NCBI RefSeq assembly: GCF_000488275.1
Contig: NZ_KI530762.1
Coordinates: forward strand, 124,001-188,000
Direction of reading: 5' to 3'
Length of the DNA: 64,000 nucleotides
From: Acinetobacter brisouii CIP 110357
GTDB taxonomy: Bacteria > Pseudomonadota > Gammaproteobacteria > Pseudomonadales > Moraxellaceae
The position numbers and the translations under genes are program-made. Below are positions 57,233 through 64,000 of the stretch, piece after piece (within the stretch, counting starts at the first letter, position 1; each line of letters begins with the position of its first letter). The notes beneath the pieces are model-generated. The model was not told the origin of the DNA and ran no database searches. It saw only the letters and a list, made by a program, of their open reading frames with translations.

Positions 57233-59137
57233 ATGCAAGCCTTGCAAAATAATAAATTAATATTGAGTATTTTTTTAGTTTTAACTGGGGTGGTGTATTG
57301 GATTTATAGTCAAGGGTTTACAGGAGCTTTTTATTTTGATGACTTTCGCCCATTAGGAAATTTGCAACAGGTACATGATTTTCAAACAGGATTGCAATAT
57401 ATCACTAATGAAACTTCAGGACCTCTCGGTCGACCCGTTGCCATGTTGAGTTTTTTACTTAATGTGGGAGATTGGCCTGATTATCCGCAAAATTTTTTTA
57501 GAATTAATACAATTATTCACTTGTTGAATGGATTAATCATCTATTTCTTAAGCTTGAAATTATTTAAACTTGTTAAGCCACAGTCAAAATATCAGGCTTT
57601 ATTTGCGCTATTTACCAGTTTTTTTTGGCTTGTTTTACCTTTAAATGTTTCGACCTCTCTTATTGCTGTTCAGAGGATGGCAAGTCTGTCAGCAACTTTT
57701 GTTTTTTCAGGCGTATTGGCTTATTTGTATGCGCTGGATTATCAGGCTCAGCATCTAAAGAGAGGGCAATGGGTTGTTTATGTAGTTATTGCTATTTTTA
57801 GCCTACTTGCAATGTTTACCAAAGAAAACGGCATGTTATTGCCTTTATTTTTATTTGTGGCAGAAATTACTTTATTTAAACATCAAACAGAATATCAACA
57901 TGGACGAAAATTACGTTTAGTTGTATTGGGTGGATGTTATTTTATTATTTTGGCTTATTTGGGGAGTTTACTGCCTCATATTGCAAATGCATATGTAGAC
58001 CGTCCATATACATTTATCGAGCGTATTTCTACTGAACCTCAAATTTTATTAGATTATTTACGTTTACTATTTATTCCTGACATTTTTTCTTATAATCCTT
58101 TTCACGATAATTATCCAACCAATAGTTCTCTATTTGCAACATTTTATAGCAGTTTGAGTGCGGTGTTCTGGTTGGCCTTAGTCATTTTAGCTGTGGTTTT
58201 TAGACATAAGTTTACTGTTTTTAGTTTTGCTATTTTATGGTTTTTAACAGCACATATTTTAGAGTCAACGATTGTTCCGCTCGAATTATATTATGAGCAT
58301 CGTAACTATGTTGCCACGTTTGCTGTGTGTTTTTGTGTCGTATATTTAGTTACCACGATTCACGGTAAAAAATCTCAAATTTTTATGGCAACATTGCTTT
58401 CAGGATATTTAGTTATTTTAGCAGGTTGCTGTTATTTAGTGACAAAAACATGGGGTAATCAGCACTATGCTGCTTATGCTTGGCAATACAATCAAAAAGG
58501 TTCGATGCGAGCCACTGAACATTTGGCACTCAAACTTTTGGCAGATGGTAATAAACCTGATGCACTGATGTTTGTCAAAGAAAATACTAAGAATTGCCCT
58601 GATTGTTTGAATTCTTATGTGCAACAGATGGTGATAGCTTGTTCAATGAATCTAAATAGTAGTGTACAAAGTGCACGCCAATATCTGTTGCAATACAATC
58701 GACCACTCCGCTCTGTTGCAGGTTTGCCTTCAACTTTATCGAGTTTATTTGATATGGTAGAAAATAAGCAATGTAAATTGGTTGATTTGCAAACCTTGAA
58801 ACAACTCAATCAAAAGTTCTTGCAAAGCCCAAAAGGTGGTATCAACACAGGCAATCATGTCGGCCTACATAATAACTTGTATATGATTGCAGTAGCGGAG
58901 AAAAATATTTCTGAACAAGAGCGTCAAATTAACCAGATGTGGATGCTCTCTCATGCTCCTTGGTTAGCTAATCTAAAATTAGAGTGGTTATTGCAGCAAC
59001 ATCAATATGATAATGCAATTTATTTTGTACAAAAGGATCTATGCACTTTGGCGGAGAATTCGACATCGCCATTAGAACAAAGTTGTTTGCAAGCGCCAAA
59101 TAAAATTAAAAGAGCAATGATGAATGGTAAAAACTAG
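57233..59137 (+). CDS. GT-C membrane glycosyltransferase, candidate pilin glycosyltransferase
   Basis: A 634-residue protein with about ten transmembrane helices and a soluble C-terminal third. An acidic motif in the first periplasmic loop (FYFDDFRPL), followed by GRPVAMLSFLLN, FTKENG and the EHRNYVA segment, matches the TMTC-like GT-C fold that transfers sugars from polyprenyl phosphate to proteins. The start at 57233 follows an AGAGGA ribosome site; the frame is open further upstream without a good start. The gene directly follows pilA and overlaps a polyprenyl-phosphate sugar synthase-like gene by 14 bases. The arrangement recalls Pseudomonas TfpW, so pilin glycosylation is inferred, not shown. 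Confidence 0.68.
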   Translation: MQALQNNKLILSIFLVLTGVVYWIYSQGFTGAFYFDDFRPLGNLQQVHDFQTGLQYITNETSGPLGRPVAMLSFLLNVGDWPDYPQNFFRINTIIHLLNGLIIYFLSLKLFKLVKPQSKYQALFALFTSFFWLVLPLNVSTSLIAVQRMASLSATFVFSGVLAYLYALDYQAQHLKRGQWVVYVVIAIFSLLAMFTKENGMLLPLFLFVAEITLFKHQTEYQHGRKLRLVVLGGCYFIILAYLGSLLPHIANAYVDRPYTFIERISTEPQILLDYLRLLFIPDIFSYNPFHDNYPTNSSLFATFYSSLSAVFWLALVILAVVFRHKFTVFSFAILWFLTAHILESTIVPLELYYEHRNYVATFAVCFCVVYLVTTIHGKKSQIFMATLLSGYLVILAGCCYLVTKTWGNQHYAAYAWQYNQKGSMRATEHLALKLLADGNKPDALMFVKENTKNCPDCLNSYVQQMVIACSMNLNSSVQSARQYLLQYNRPLRSVAGLPSTLSSLFDMVENKQCKLVDLQTLKQLNQKFLQSPKGGINTGNHVGLHNNLYMIAVAEKNISEQERQINQMWMLSHAPWLANLKLEWLLQQHQYDNAIYFVQKDLCTLAENSTSPLEQSCLQAPNKIKRAMMNGKN

Positions 59138-59978
59138 TGTTGTTCTTCCTGCTAAAAATGAAGCTGGTGCAATCGGTCAAACTATTGAGCAAATTTTGGC
59201 GCTACAGCTTGTTGATGAAGTGATTGTGGTTAATGATGGATCGTCGGATCAAACTTTGCAAGTCGCAGAACAAGCGGGAGCAAAAGTGATCTCACATCCA
59301 TATTCGAAAGGGAATGGTGCTGCGATTAAAACAGGTGCTCGCCATGCTCAGGGTGAGATCATTATTTTTATGGATGCGGATGGTCAGCATGACCCTGCAG
59401 ATATTCCAAAATTTATTGAAAAATTAGAACAAGGTTATGATCTGGTTGTGGGTGCTCGTCAAAAAGGGTCACAAGCCAGCCTCGGACGTGGTTTTGCCAA
59501 TGCTTTTTATAATAAGCTTGCAACTTATATGACCGAACATCAGGTCGAAGATTTAACCTCAGGTTTTCGGGCTGTGAGAGCTGAAAAGTTTCGTGAGTTT
59601 TTATATCTATTACCCAATGGTTTTTCTTACCCAACAACCAGTACTATGGCATTCTTTCGTGCTGGGTACTCTGTAACCTATATTCCGATCCATGCAGCAA
59701 AACGTATTGGTAAAAGTCATATTCGTTTATTACGAGACGGTACACGTTTTGTACTCATTATTTTTAAGATAGCTACATTGTATTCACCTCTAAAAATGTT
59801 TCTGCCTATTGCTATTTTATTGTTTATGATGGCAACAAGTTGGTATGGTTATACATTATATGAATATAGCCGCTTTACTAATATGAGTGCTCTATTATAT
59901 ACGGGGAGTATTATGGTTTTTCTGATGGGACTTATTTCAGAACAGATTACTAGCCTTATGTATAAAGATAGCGAATAA
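59124..59978 (+). CDS. GT2 polyprenyl-phosphate sugar synthase-like (DPM1/DPMS type)
   Basis: A 284-residue enzyme with a soluble GT2 domain containing VNDGSSDQT and the DADGQHD motif (84-90) of dolichol-phosphate mannose synthase-like proteins, followed by two transmembrane helices (about 225-275). It would load a sugar onto undecaprenyl phosphate in the cytoplasm. It overlaps the GT-C gene upstream, giving a donor-maker plus transferase pair. Sugar identity is unknown. Confidence 0.8.
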   Translation: MVKTSVVLPAKNEAGAIGQTIEQILALQLVDEVIVVNDGSSDQTLQVAEQAGAKVISHPYSKGNGAAIKTGARHAQGEIIIFMDADGQHDPADIPKFIEKLEQGYDLVVGARQKGSQASLGRGFANAFYNKLATYMTEHQVEDLTSGFRAVRAEKFREFLYLLPNGFSYPTTSTMAFFRAGYSVTYIPIHAAKRIGKSHIRLLRDGTRFVLIIFKIATLYSPLKMFLPIAILLFMMATSWYGYTLYEYSRFTNMSALLYTGSIMVFLMGLISEQITSLMYKDSE

Positions 59979-59983
59979 TTAAG

Positions 59984-61699
59984 ATGTTGGATATTATTTA
60001 TCGTTTGTGGAAAACTTTAACTCAATTAGAAAAAAGAAAATTTGTTATCGTTCTTGTTTTAACTATTTTAATGGCATTTTTAGAAACACTTGGTGTAATT
60101 TCAATTATGCCGTTTTTAGCCGTTCTTTCTAGTCCTAATATTATTCAAAATGATCAAAAGTTTTATTATTTTTATGAGCTTTTAAATGCTAAATCTTATA
60201 CTAATTTTATTATTAAATTAGGCTTGGTTTCAATGGCGTTGATTATTCTGTCAGCTATTTTTAAAGTGATTCATTCTTATGGAACAAGTCGCTTTGTAAG
60301 TTTGCAGCGCCATTATTTATCGACTCGATTACTTTCGATATATTTAAAACAAGATTATGAATTTTTTATTCAAAAAAATAGTTCGGAACTAACAAAAAAC
60401 ATCCTTTCACAGATTGATCAGCTGGTTGATAATATTATTCAGCCTATCATGATCATAATATCTTATGGTCTAGTTATTTTTGCTATGATTATGTTAATAT
60501 TTATACATAATCCATATATAGCAATCACTGCATTTACCTTGTTTTTAATGGTATATGTTTTAATTTATTTAGGTGTAAGAAAATTTTTAGGTCGAATTGG
60601 TCAGGAATTTCATTATGCGAATAGTGAACGTTATAAAGCTTGTAATGAAGTCTTGGGCGGTATCAAAGATGTTAAAATTAACCATGCAGATCAAGGGTAT
60701 TTAAAACATTTCCAAGAACAATCTCGAATTTTTGCAAGACATTTAGCAGCCAATCAAACCGTGGGGAATGTTCCCTTGTTGTTGGTTGAAGCAATGGGGT
60801 ATTGTGCAATTATTGGCTTAGCAATAGGCTTAGTATTAAATAATCAAAATATTTCTACAATATTGCCATCATTGGGCTTATTTGGTTTTGCTGCATATCG
60901 CATGTTGCCTGCAGCACAAAATATTTATCGTGCAATATCAAGTATGCGTTTTTCTTTAGATTCAGCCAATAAAATATTAGATGATTTGTACTTGCCTACT
61001 CAATTAGATCAAAAGCAGCATTACCCACAACTTAGCTTTAAACATCATATTGAGCTGCGAAATGTAAGTTATGCTTACCCAAGTGACCCACATAAAAACG
61101 TATTAGAGAATTTTAGCCTTGTTATTCCTTGTAAGAGTAGTATTGGAATTATTGGAAAAAGTGGTTCGGGTAAAAGTACACTGATGGATATATTGCTCGG
61201 ACTCTTAGAACCACGGCAGGGCGAGTTATTGGTAGATAGTATTATTATTAATAAAACCAATGTGCATTCGTGGCAGAACTTAGTTGGCTATATTCCTCAA
61301 TTTATTTACTTAGCAGATGATACCGTCGCTCAAAATATTGCGTTTGGTGTTCCAAAACATAATATTGACATGAATGCTGTTATAAAAGCTGCAAAGGCAG
61401 CACAAATTCATGAGTTTATCGTAAATAACCTAAAAGATGGTTATGATACTTTTGTGGGTGAGCGTGGGGTGATGCTTTCTGGTGGGCAGCGTCAACGTAT
61501 CGGGATCGCTCGGGCTTTATATAGAGATCCTCAAGTCTTATTTATGGATGAAGCAACTAGTGCTTTAGACACAGAAACAGAGCAGGCGGTAAATGAGGCA
61601 ATTCAAGGATTGAGCGGGGAAAAAACGATGGTGATTATTGCACATCGAGAGAGTGCAGTAAGAGATTGTTATCATTTAATTCACCTTTCTAATACTTAA
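59984..61699 (+). CDS. ABC-type lipid-linked oligosaccharide flippase (PglK/WlaB-like)
   Basis: A 571-residue half-transporter: six transmembrane helices then an ATPase domain with Walker A (GKSGSGKST, near 390), LSGGQRQR (near 498) and Walker B (VLFMDEATSALD, near 517). The overall sequence resembles PglK, which flips lipid-linked glycans across the inner membrane, more than a drug exporter. It begins five bases after the GT2 gene and precedes two glycosyltransferases, so it may carry the glycan for the pilin or for another surface polysaccharide. Confidence 0.72.
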   Translation: MLDIIYRLWKTLTQLEKRKFVIVLVLTILMAFLETLGVISIMPFLAVLSSPNIIQNDQKFYYFYELLNAKSYTNFIIKLGLVSMALIILSAIFKVIHSYGTSRFVSLQRHYLSTRLLSIYLKQDYEFFIQKNSSELTKNILSQIDQLVDNIIQPIMIIISYGLVIFAMIMLIFIHNPYIAITAFTLFLMVYVLIYLGVRKFLGRIGQEFHYANSERYKACNEVLGGIKDVKINHADQGYLKHFQEQSRIFARHLAANQTVGNVPLLLVEAMGYCAIIGLAIGLVLNNQNISTILPSLGLFGFAAYRMLPAAQNIYRAISSMRFSLDSANKILDDLYLPTQLDQKQHYPQLSFKHHIELRNVSYAYPSDPHKNVLENFSLVIPCKSSIGIIGKSGSGKSTLMDILLGLLEPRQGELLVDSIIINKTNVHSWQNLVGYIPQFIYLADDTVAQNIAFGVPKHNIDMNAVIKAAKAAQIHEFIVNNLKDGYDTFVGERGVMLSGGQRQRIGIARALYRDPQVLFMDEATSALDTETEQAVNEAIQGLSGEKTMVIIAHRESAVRDCYHLIHLSNT

Positions 61700-61703
61700 A
61701 TTT

Positions 61704-62603
61704 ATGAATAAAAATAATATTTCTGTAATTACGGTAACATATCATCCTGATCTAATATTATTGGAGCAGCAATTGAATCAGCTTACTGAGTGTCTGTGGG
61801 TGATTGTCGATAATGGTTCGAAAGTAGAAGAAATAAAACAGATAGAGAGCTTAATTCAGTATAGAAACAATTGTACGCTAATTAAAAATGTATCAAATCA
61901 GGGGTTGGCGAAAGCATTGAATACGGGAGCATATTATATAAATAAAAATTTTCAGAATATAGAGTTTCTATTATTATTAGATCAGGATAGTGTTTTTGAG
62001 AAAGAAGCAATAAATATATTGAGAACTGCTTTTTTACAATTAGAAGCCCAAAATAAACAGGTGGGATGTGTTGGCCCAAGGCTAATTGATTTTAAAACTA
62101 AGCATCAGCATGGATTTCATTATATGAAGCATGGGCTGTGGAAAAGATCCTATCCATTAGAAAAAGAAACTAGGCCAATTCAATGTACCAATATTAATGG
62201 CAGTGGAACATTTATGCGCTTGCATGTATTTTTAGGATTAGGTGGTTTAAGAGAAGATTTCTTTATTGATCATATTGATACAGAATGGTCATTTCGTCTT
62301 TTGGCTGCTGGTTATGAATTGTACGGAATCCCTCAAGCAATTTTTGATCATCGTATGGGGGAAGATAGTTTTAGATTCTGGTTATTGGGCTGGCGAGTTT
62401 GGCCTTTACGATCACCTCTACGTCATTATTTTTTATTTAGAAATACAATCAAATTATTAAAGCTACCCTATATTCCATTAACTTGGAAATTTTGGGCGTT
62501 AATAAAAATGAAAATTACATTCATGGTATATTTAACTTTTAACCGTCAAAGAATAAAACAAATGAATATGATGCTTAAAGGTATAAGGAGTGGGCTAAAA
62601 TGA
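61704..62603 (+). CDS. Rhamnosyltransferase-like GT2 enzyme
   Basis: A 299-residue GT2 glycosyltransferase of the rhamnosyltransferase type, with the early ITVTYHPDL segment, VDNGSK, LLLDQDS and the FDHRMGE motif. It has C-terminal membrane-associated helices. AT content is higher than in the genes to the left. It follows the ABC flippase by four bases and overlaps the next gene (ATGA). Confidence 0.8.
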   Translation: MNKNNISVITVTYHPDLILLEQQLNQLTECLWVIVDNGSKVEEIKQIESLIQYRNNCTLIKNVSNQGLAKALNTGAYYINKNFQNIEFLLLLDQDSVFEKEAINILRTAFLQLEAQNKQVGCVGPRLIDFKTKHQHGFHYMKHGLWKRSYPLEKETRPIQCTNINGSGTFMRLHVFLGLGGLREDFFIDHIDTEWSFRLLAAGYELYGIPQAIFDHRMGEDSFRFWLLGWRVWPLRSPLRHYFLFRNTIKLLKLPYIPLTWKFWALIKMKITFMVYLTFNRQRIKQMNMMLKGIRSGLK

Positions 62604-63478
62604 TGAAAATTGGTGCAATAATTGTAACTTTTAATCCAGACGTTGATAATTTGAGTGGGCTTATTTCAAGGTTATTACTTCAAAATATAAAAATTGTTAT
62701 AGTCGATAATGGCTCTAAAAGTTTTAACTTGGTTACTAATAATTATGAGTTAATTAGATTAAATGAAAATAAGGGGATTGCTTCTGCACAAAATATAGGA
62801 ATTCAGTATCTTTTGAGTGAGGAGGTGGATTATATTATTTTTTTTGACCAAGATAGTGAAATAGATAATAAATTTATAGGTAATTTATTTAATGAATTTT
62901 TATATATTAAGAATAATATTGATTCAAAAATATTGGCTATAGGACCTAGATTATACAATGAAAATAATGATTACTTTTATAAAATTACAAATGTAAATTT
63001 CTGGGGTTTTAGAAAACATCTAGATGTTTCTAATATTTCACAGTCAGTTGAGGCGACTATTATTATTTCATCTGGTTCATTAGTAAGTGTTAAAGATTTA
63101 TTAAAAGTGGGATTTATGCGTGATAATTTATTTATTGATTATGTTGATATAGAATGGTGCTTTCGAGCAAAAGGTATGGGGTTTCACTGCTATGTTGCAC
63201 ATAATGTTATTATGAAACATCGAATAGGTGATTATGATTTGAATATTAATAAATCTCCACGGTCAGTTCACTCAGCTTTTAGGAAATATTTTCAAATACG
63301 TAATGCTATTTTATTGTTAAATATATCCTCAGTTCCTAAACTGTTTGCATTAAAAGAAATTTTGGGGCATATCTTATTCTCATTAAGGCTTATTTATTTA
63401 ATTAAAAAATCACGAAGACAATATAGTATTGCTTTGTTAAAGGGAATAAGAGATGGTTTGAGAGGTATTTTCTTATAA
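62600..63478 (+). CDS. Second rhamnosyltransferase-like GT2 enzyme
   Basis: A 292-residue paralogue of the preceding enzyme: IIVTFNPDV, VDNGSK, FFDQDSE and KHRIGDYD. It starts in an ATGA overlap with AAGGAG about nine bases ahead. The base composition is strongly AT-rich, clearly unlike the core genes, pointing to transfer. It ends 13 bases before a truncated convergent gene, at a probable recombination junction. Confidence 0.8.
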   Translation: MMKIGAIIVTFNPDVDNLSGLISRLLLQNIKIVIVDNGSKSFNLVTNNYELIRLNENKGIASAQNIGIQYLLSEEVDYIIFFDQDSEIDNKFIGNLFNEFLYIKNNIDSKILAIGPRLYNENNDYFYKITNVNFWGFRKHLDVSNISQSVEATIIISSGSLVSVKDLLKVGFMRDNLFIDYVDIEWCFRAKGMGFHCYVAHNVIMKHRIGDYDLNINKSPRSVHSAFRKYFQIRNAILLLNISSVPKLFALKEILGHILFSLRLIYLIKKSRRQYSIALLKGIRDGLRGIFL

Positions 63479-63491
63479 CAATGTTTCTAAG

Positions 63492-63725
63492 TTACATATT
63501 CCACTGAATAAAGGATGAACCGGAATTTTTCGTATTGTAAATAATATGAGAAACTTTAGGGTGATTACGATATAGTTCGATTATATCTCTGCTTTCATCA
63601 GTCGAGCAGTCATCTAAAATAATAATCTCAAAATTTTGATAAGTCTGCTTTAAGATGCTATCTAGACGAGCATGTAGGAATTTGTGGTGATTATAGTTTG
63701 GAATAATAACAGATACTTTTATCAT
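63492..63725 (-). pseudogene. Truncated GT2 glycosyltransferase (N-terminal 77 residues only)
   Basis: The frame encodes a normal GT2 N-terminus (VSVIIPNYNHH, ILDDCSTD) up to NSGSSFIQWN, where intact relatives continue with KGIELAKGEYI and the catalytic acidic motif. Here an ATG codon and TAA stop follow at once, and the neighbouring bases belong to the 3' end of the plus-strand gene at 63478. About three quarters of the enzyme is missing, so it should be inactive. The rest was probably replaced by the incoming AT-rich segment. Confidence 0.8.
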
Positions 63726-63743
63726 AAAAATCTCTCTGAAAGA

Positions 63744-64000
63744 TTAGGAAAAAATAGAGTTGTTAATTTTATTCCCCATATTTTTCCATGAAAAATTAGC
63801 AGCATAGTGTATACATTGCTGTTTTTTTAACACTGGATTTAATAATGAAGCAATAATTGCCTGTGAAAGGTCTTCATAATTTTGGTGATTAATTAAATAT
63901 CCTGATTCCCCATTTGAAACAGCATCAACAATGCCACCTGTCGCAAAAGCAATGGTCGGTGTGCCATGTGCTGCGGCTTCTATAGCAACCATGCCAAAAC
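63744..64000 (-). CDS. Glycosyltransferase family 4, C-terminal part (cut by window edge)
   Basis: The visible 85 or so codons encode the C-terminal part of a GT4 (GT-B fold) enzyme, with the conserved FGMVAIEAAAHGTP segment (E and G of the nucleotide-sugar site) and ATGGIVD. The frame stays open to the end of the window, so the gene begins beyond it. It lies 18 bases upstream of the truncated GT2 on the same strand, in what must be a polysaccharide gene cluster. Confidence 0.85.
   Translation of the reverse strand, partial: FGMVAIEAAAHGTPTIAFATGGIVDAVSNGESGYLINHQNYEDLSQAIIASLLNPVLKKQQCIHYAANFSWKNMGNKINNSIFS

Noticed and set aside
59984..61699. ABC transporter as MsbA (lipid A flippase)
   Set aside because: Context between glycosyltransferases and the PglK-like sequence do not fit MsbA, which normally pairs with lpxK.

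Overview
The window reads as a chromosomal segment of an Acinetobacter-type gammaproteobacterium. The main evidence is a 295-residue homologue of the Acinetobacter fatty acyl-CoA reductase Acr1, a dcw cluster (rsmH-ftsL-ftsI-murE-murF-mraY) without mraZ, gltX followed by tRNA-Ala and tRNA-Glu, and a pilMNOPQ-aroK-aroB-SPOR block next to gltBD. Base composition is moderately AT-rich through the core genes and becomes much more AT-rich at the far right end. Product names come from reading motifs and recalled family features; no database search was possible.

Left part (1-18 kb): two tandem tRNA-Phe genes (the first cut by the window edge); a periplasmic cupredoxin-like gene and an outer-membrane protein gene separated by what looks like the relic of a deleted gene; a FadL-type porin; an acetyl/succinyl-CoA transferase; the EnvZ/OmpR pair; tex; a DinB-family gene; acr1; an O-acetylhomoserine sulfhydrylase; and ettA, followed tightly by GT21 glycosyltransferase, DedA and GT2 glycosyltransferase genes that look like a small glycolipid operon.

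Middle part (18-47.7 kb): a czcICBA-czcD heavy-metal efflux block; a zinc-ribbon membrane protein; the gltX-tRNA-Ala-tRNA-Glu unit; a small secreted protein; an orphan sulfate-binding protein; the dcw cluster; rlmA; ponA divergent from pilMNOPQ; then aroK, aroB and a DamX-like SPOR gene. The last two groups make peptidoglycan, the type IV pilus alignment complex and secretin, and aromatic precursors.

Right part (47.7-64 kb): gltBD is preceded by a 479-base region holding a well-spaced sigma-54 type -24/-12 element and two NtrC-like dyads, so nitrogen control of glutamate synthase is likely. A lemA-TPM-TPM operon follows. Next comes pilA with its own sigma-54 type promoter, then a GT-C membrane glycosyltransferase and a polyprenyl-phosphate sugar synthase-like GT2, which together look like a pilin glycosylation cassette. 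After these come a PglK-like ABC flippase, two rhamnosyltransferase-like GT2 genes of increasingly AT-rich composition, and, on the opposite strand, a truncated GT2 and the end of a GT4 gene. The right edge is therefore a rearranged surface-glycan locus continuing beyond the window.

The observations most worth following are the NtrC/sigma-54 control of gltBD, the pilA glycosylation cassette, the ettA-linked GT21-DedA-GT2 operon, the probable FTR1 permease relic, and the recombination junction near 63.49 kb. No CRISPR array, complete insertion sequence or prophage was seen.
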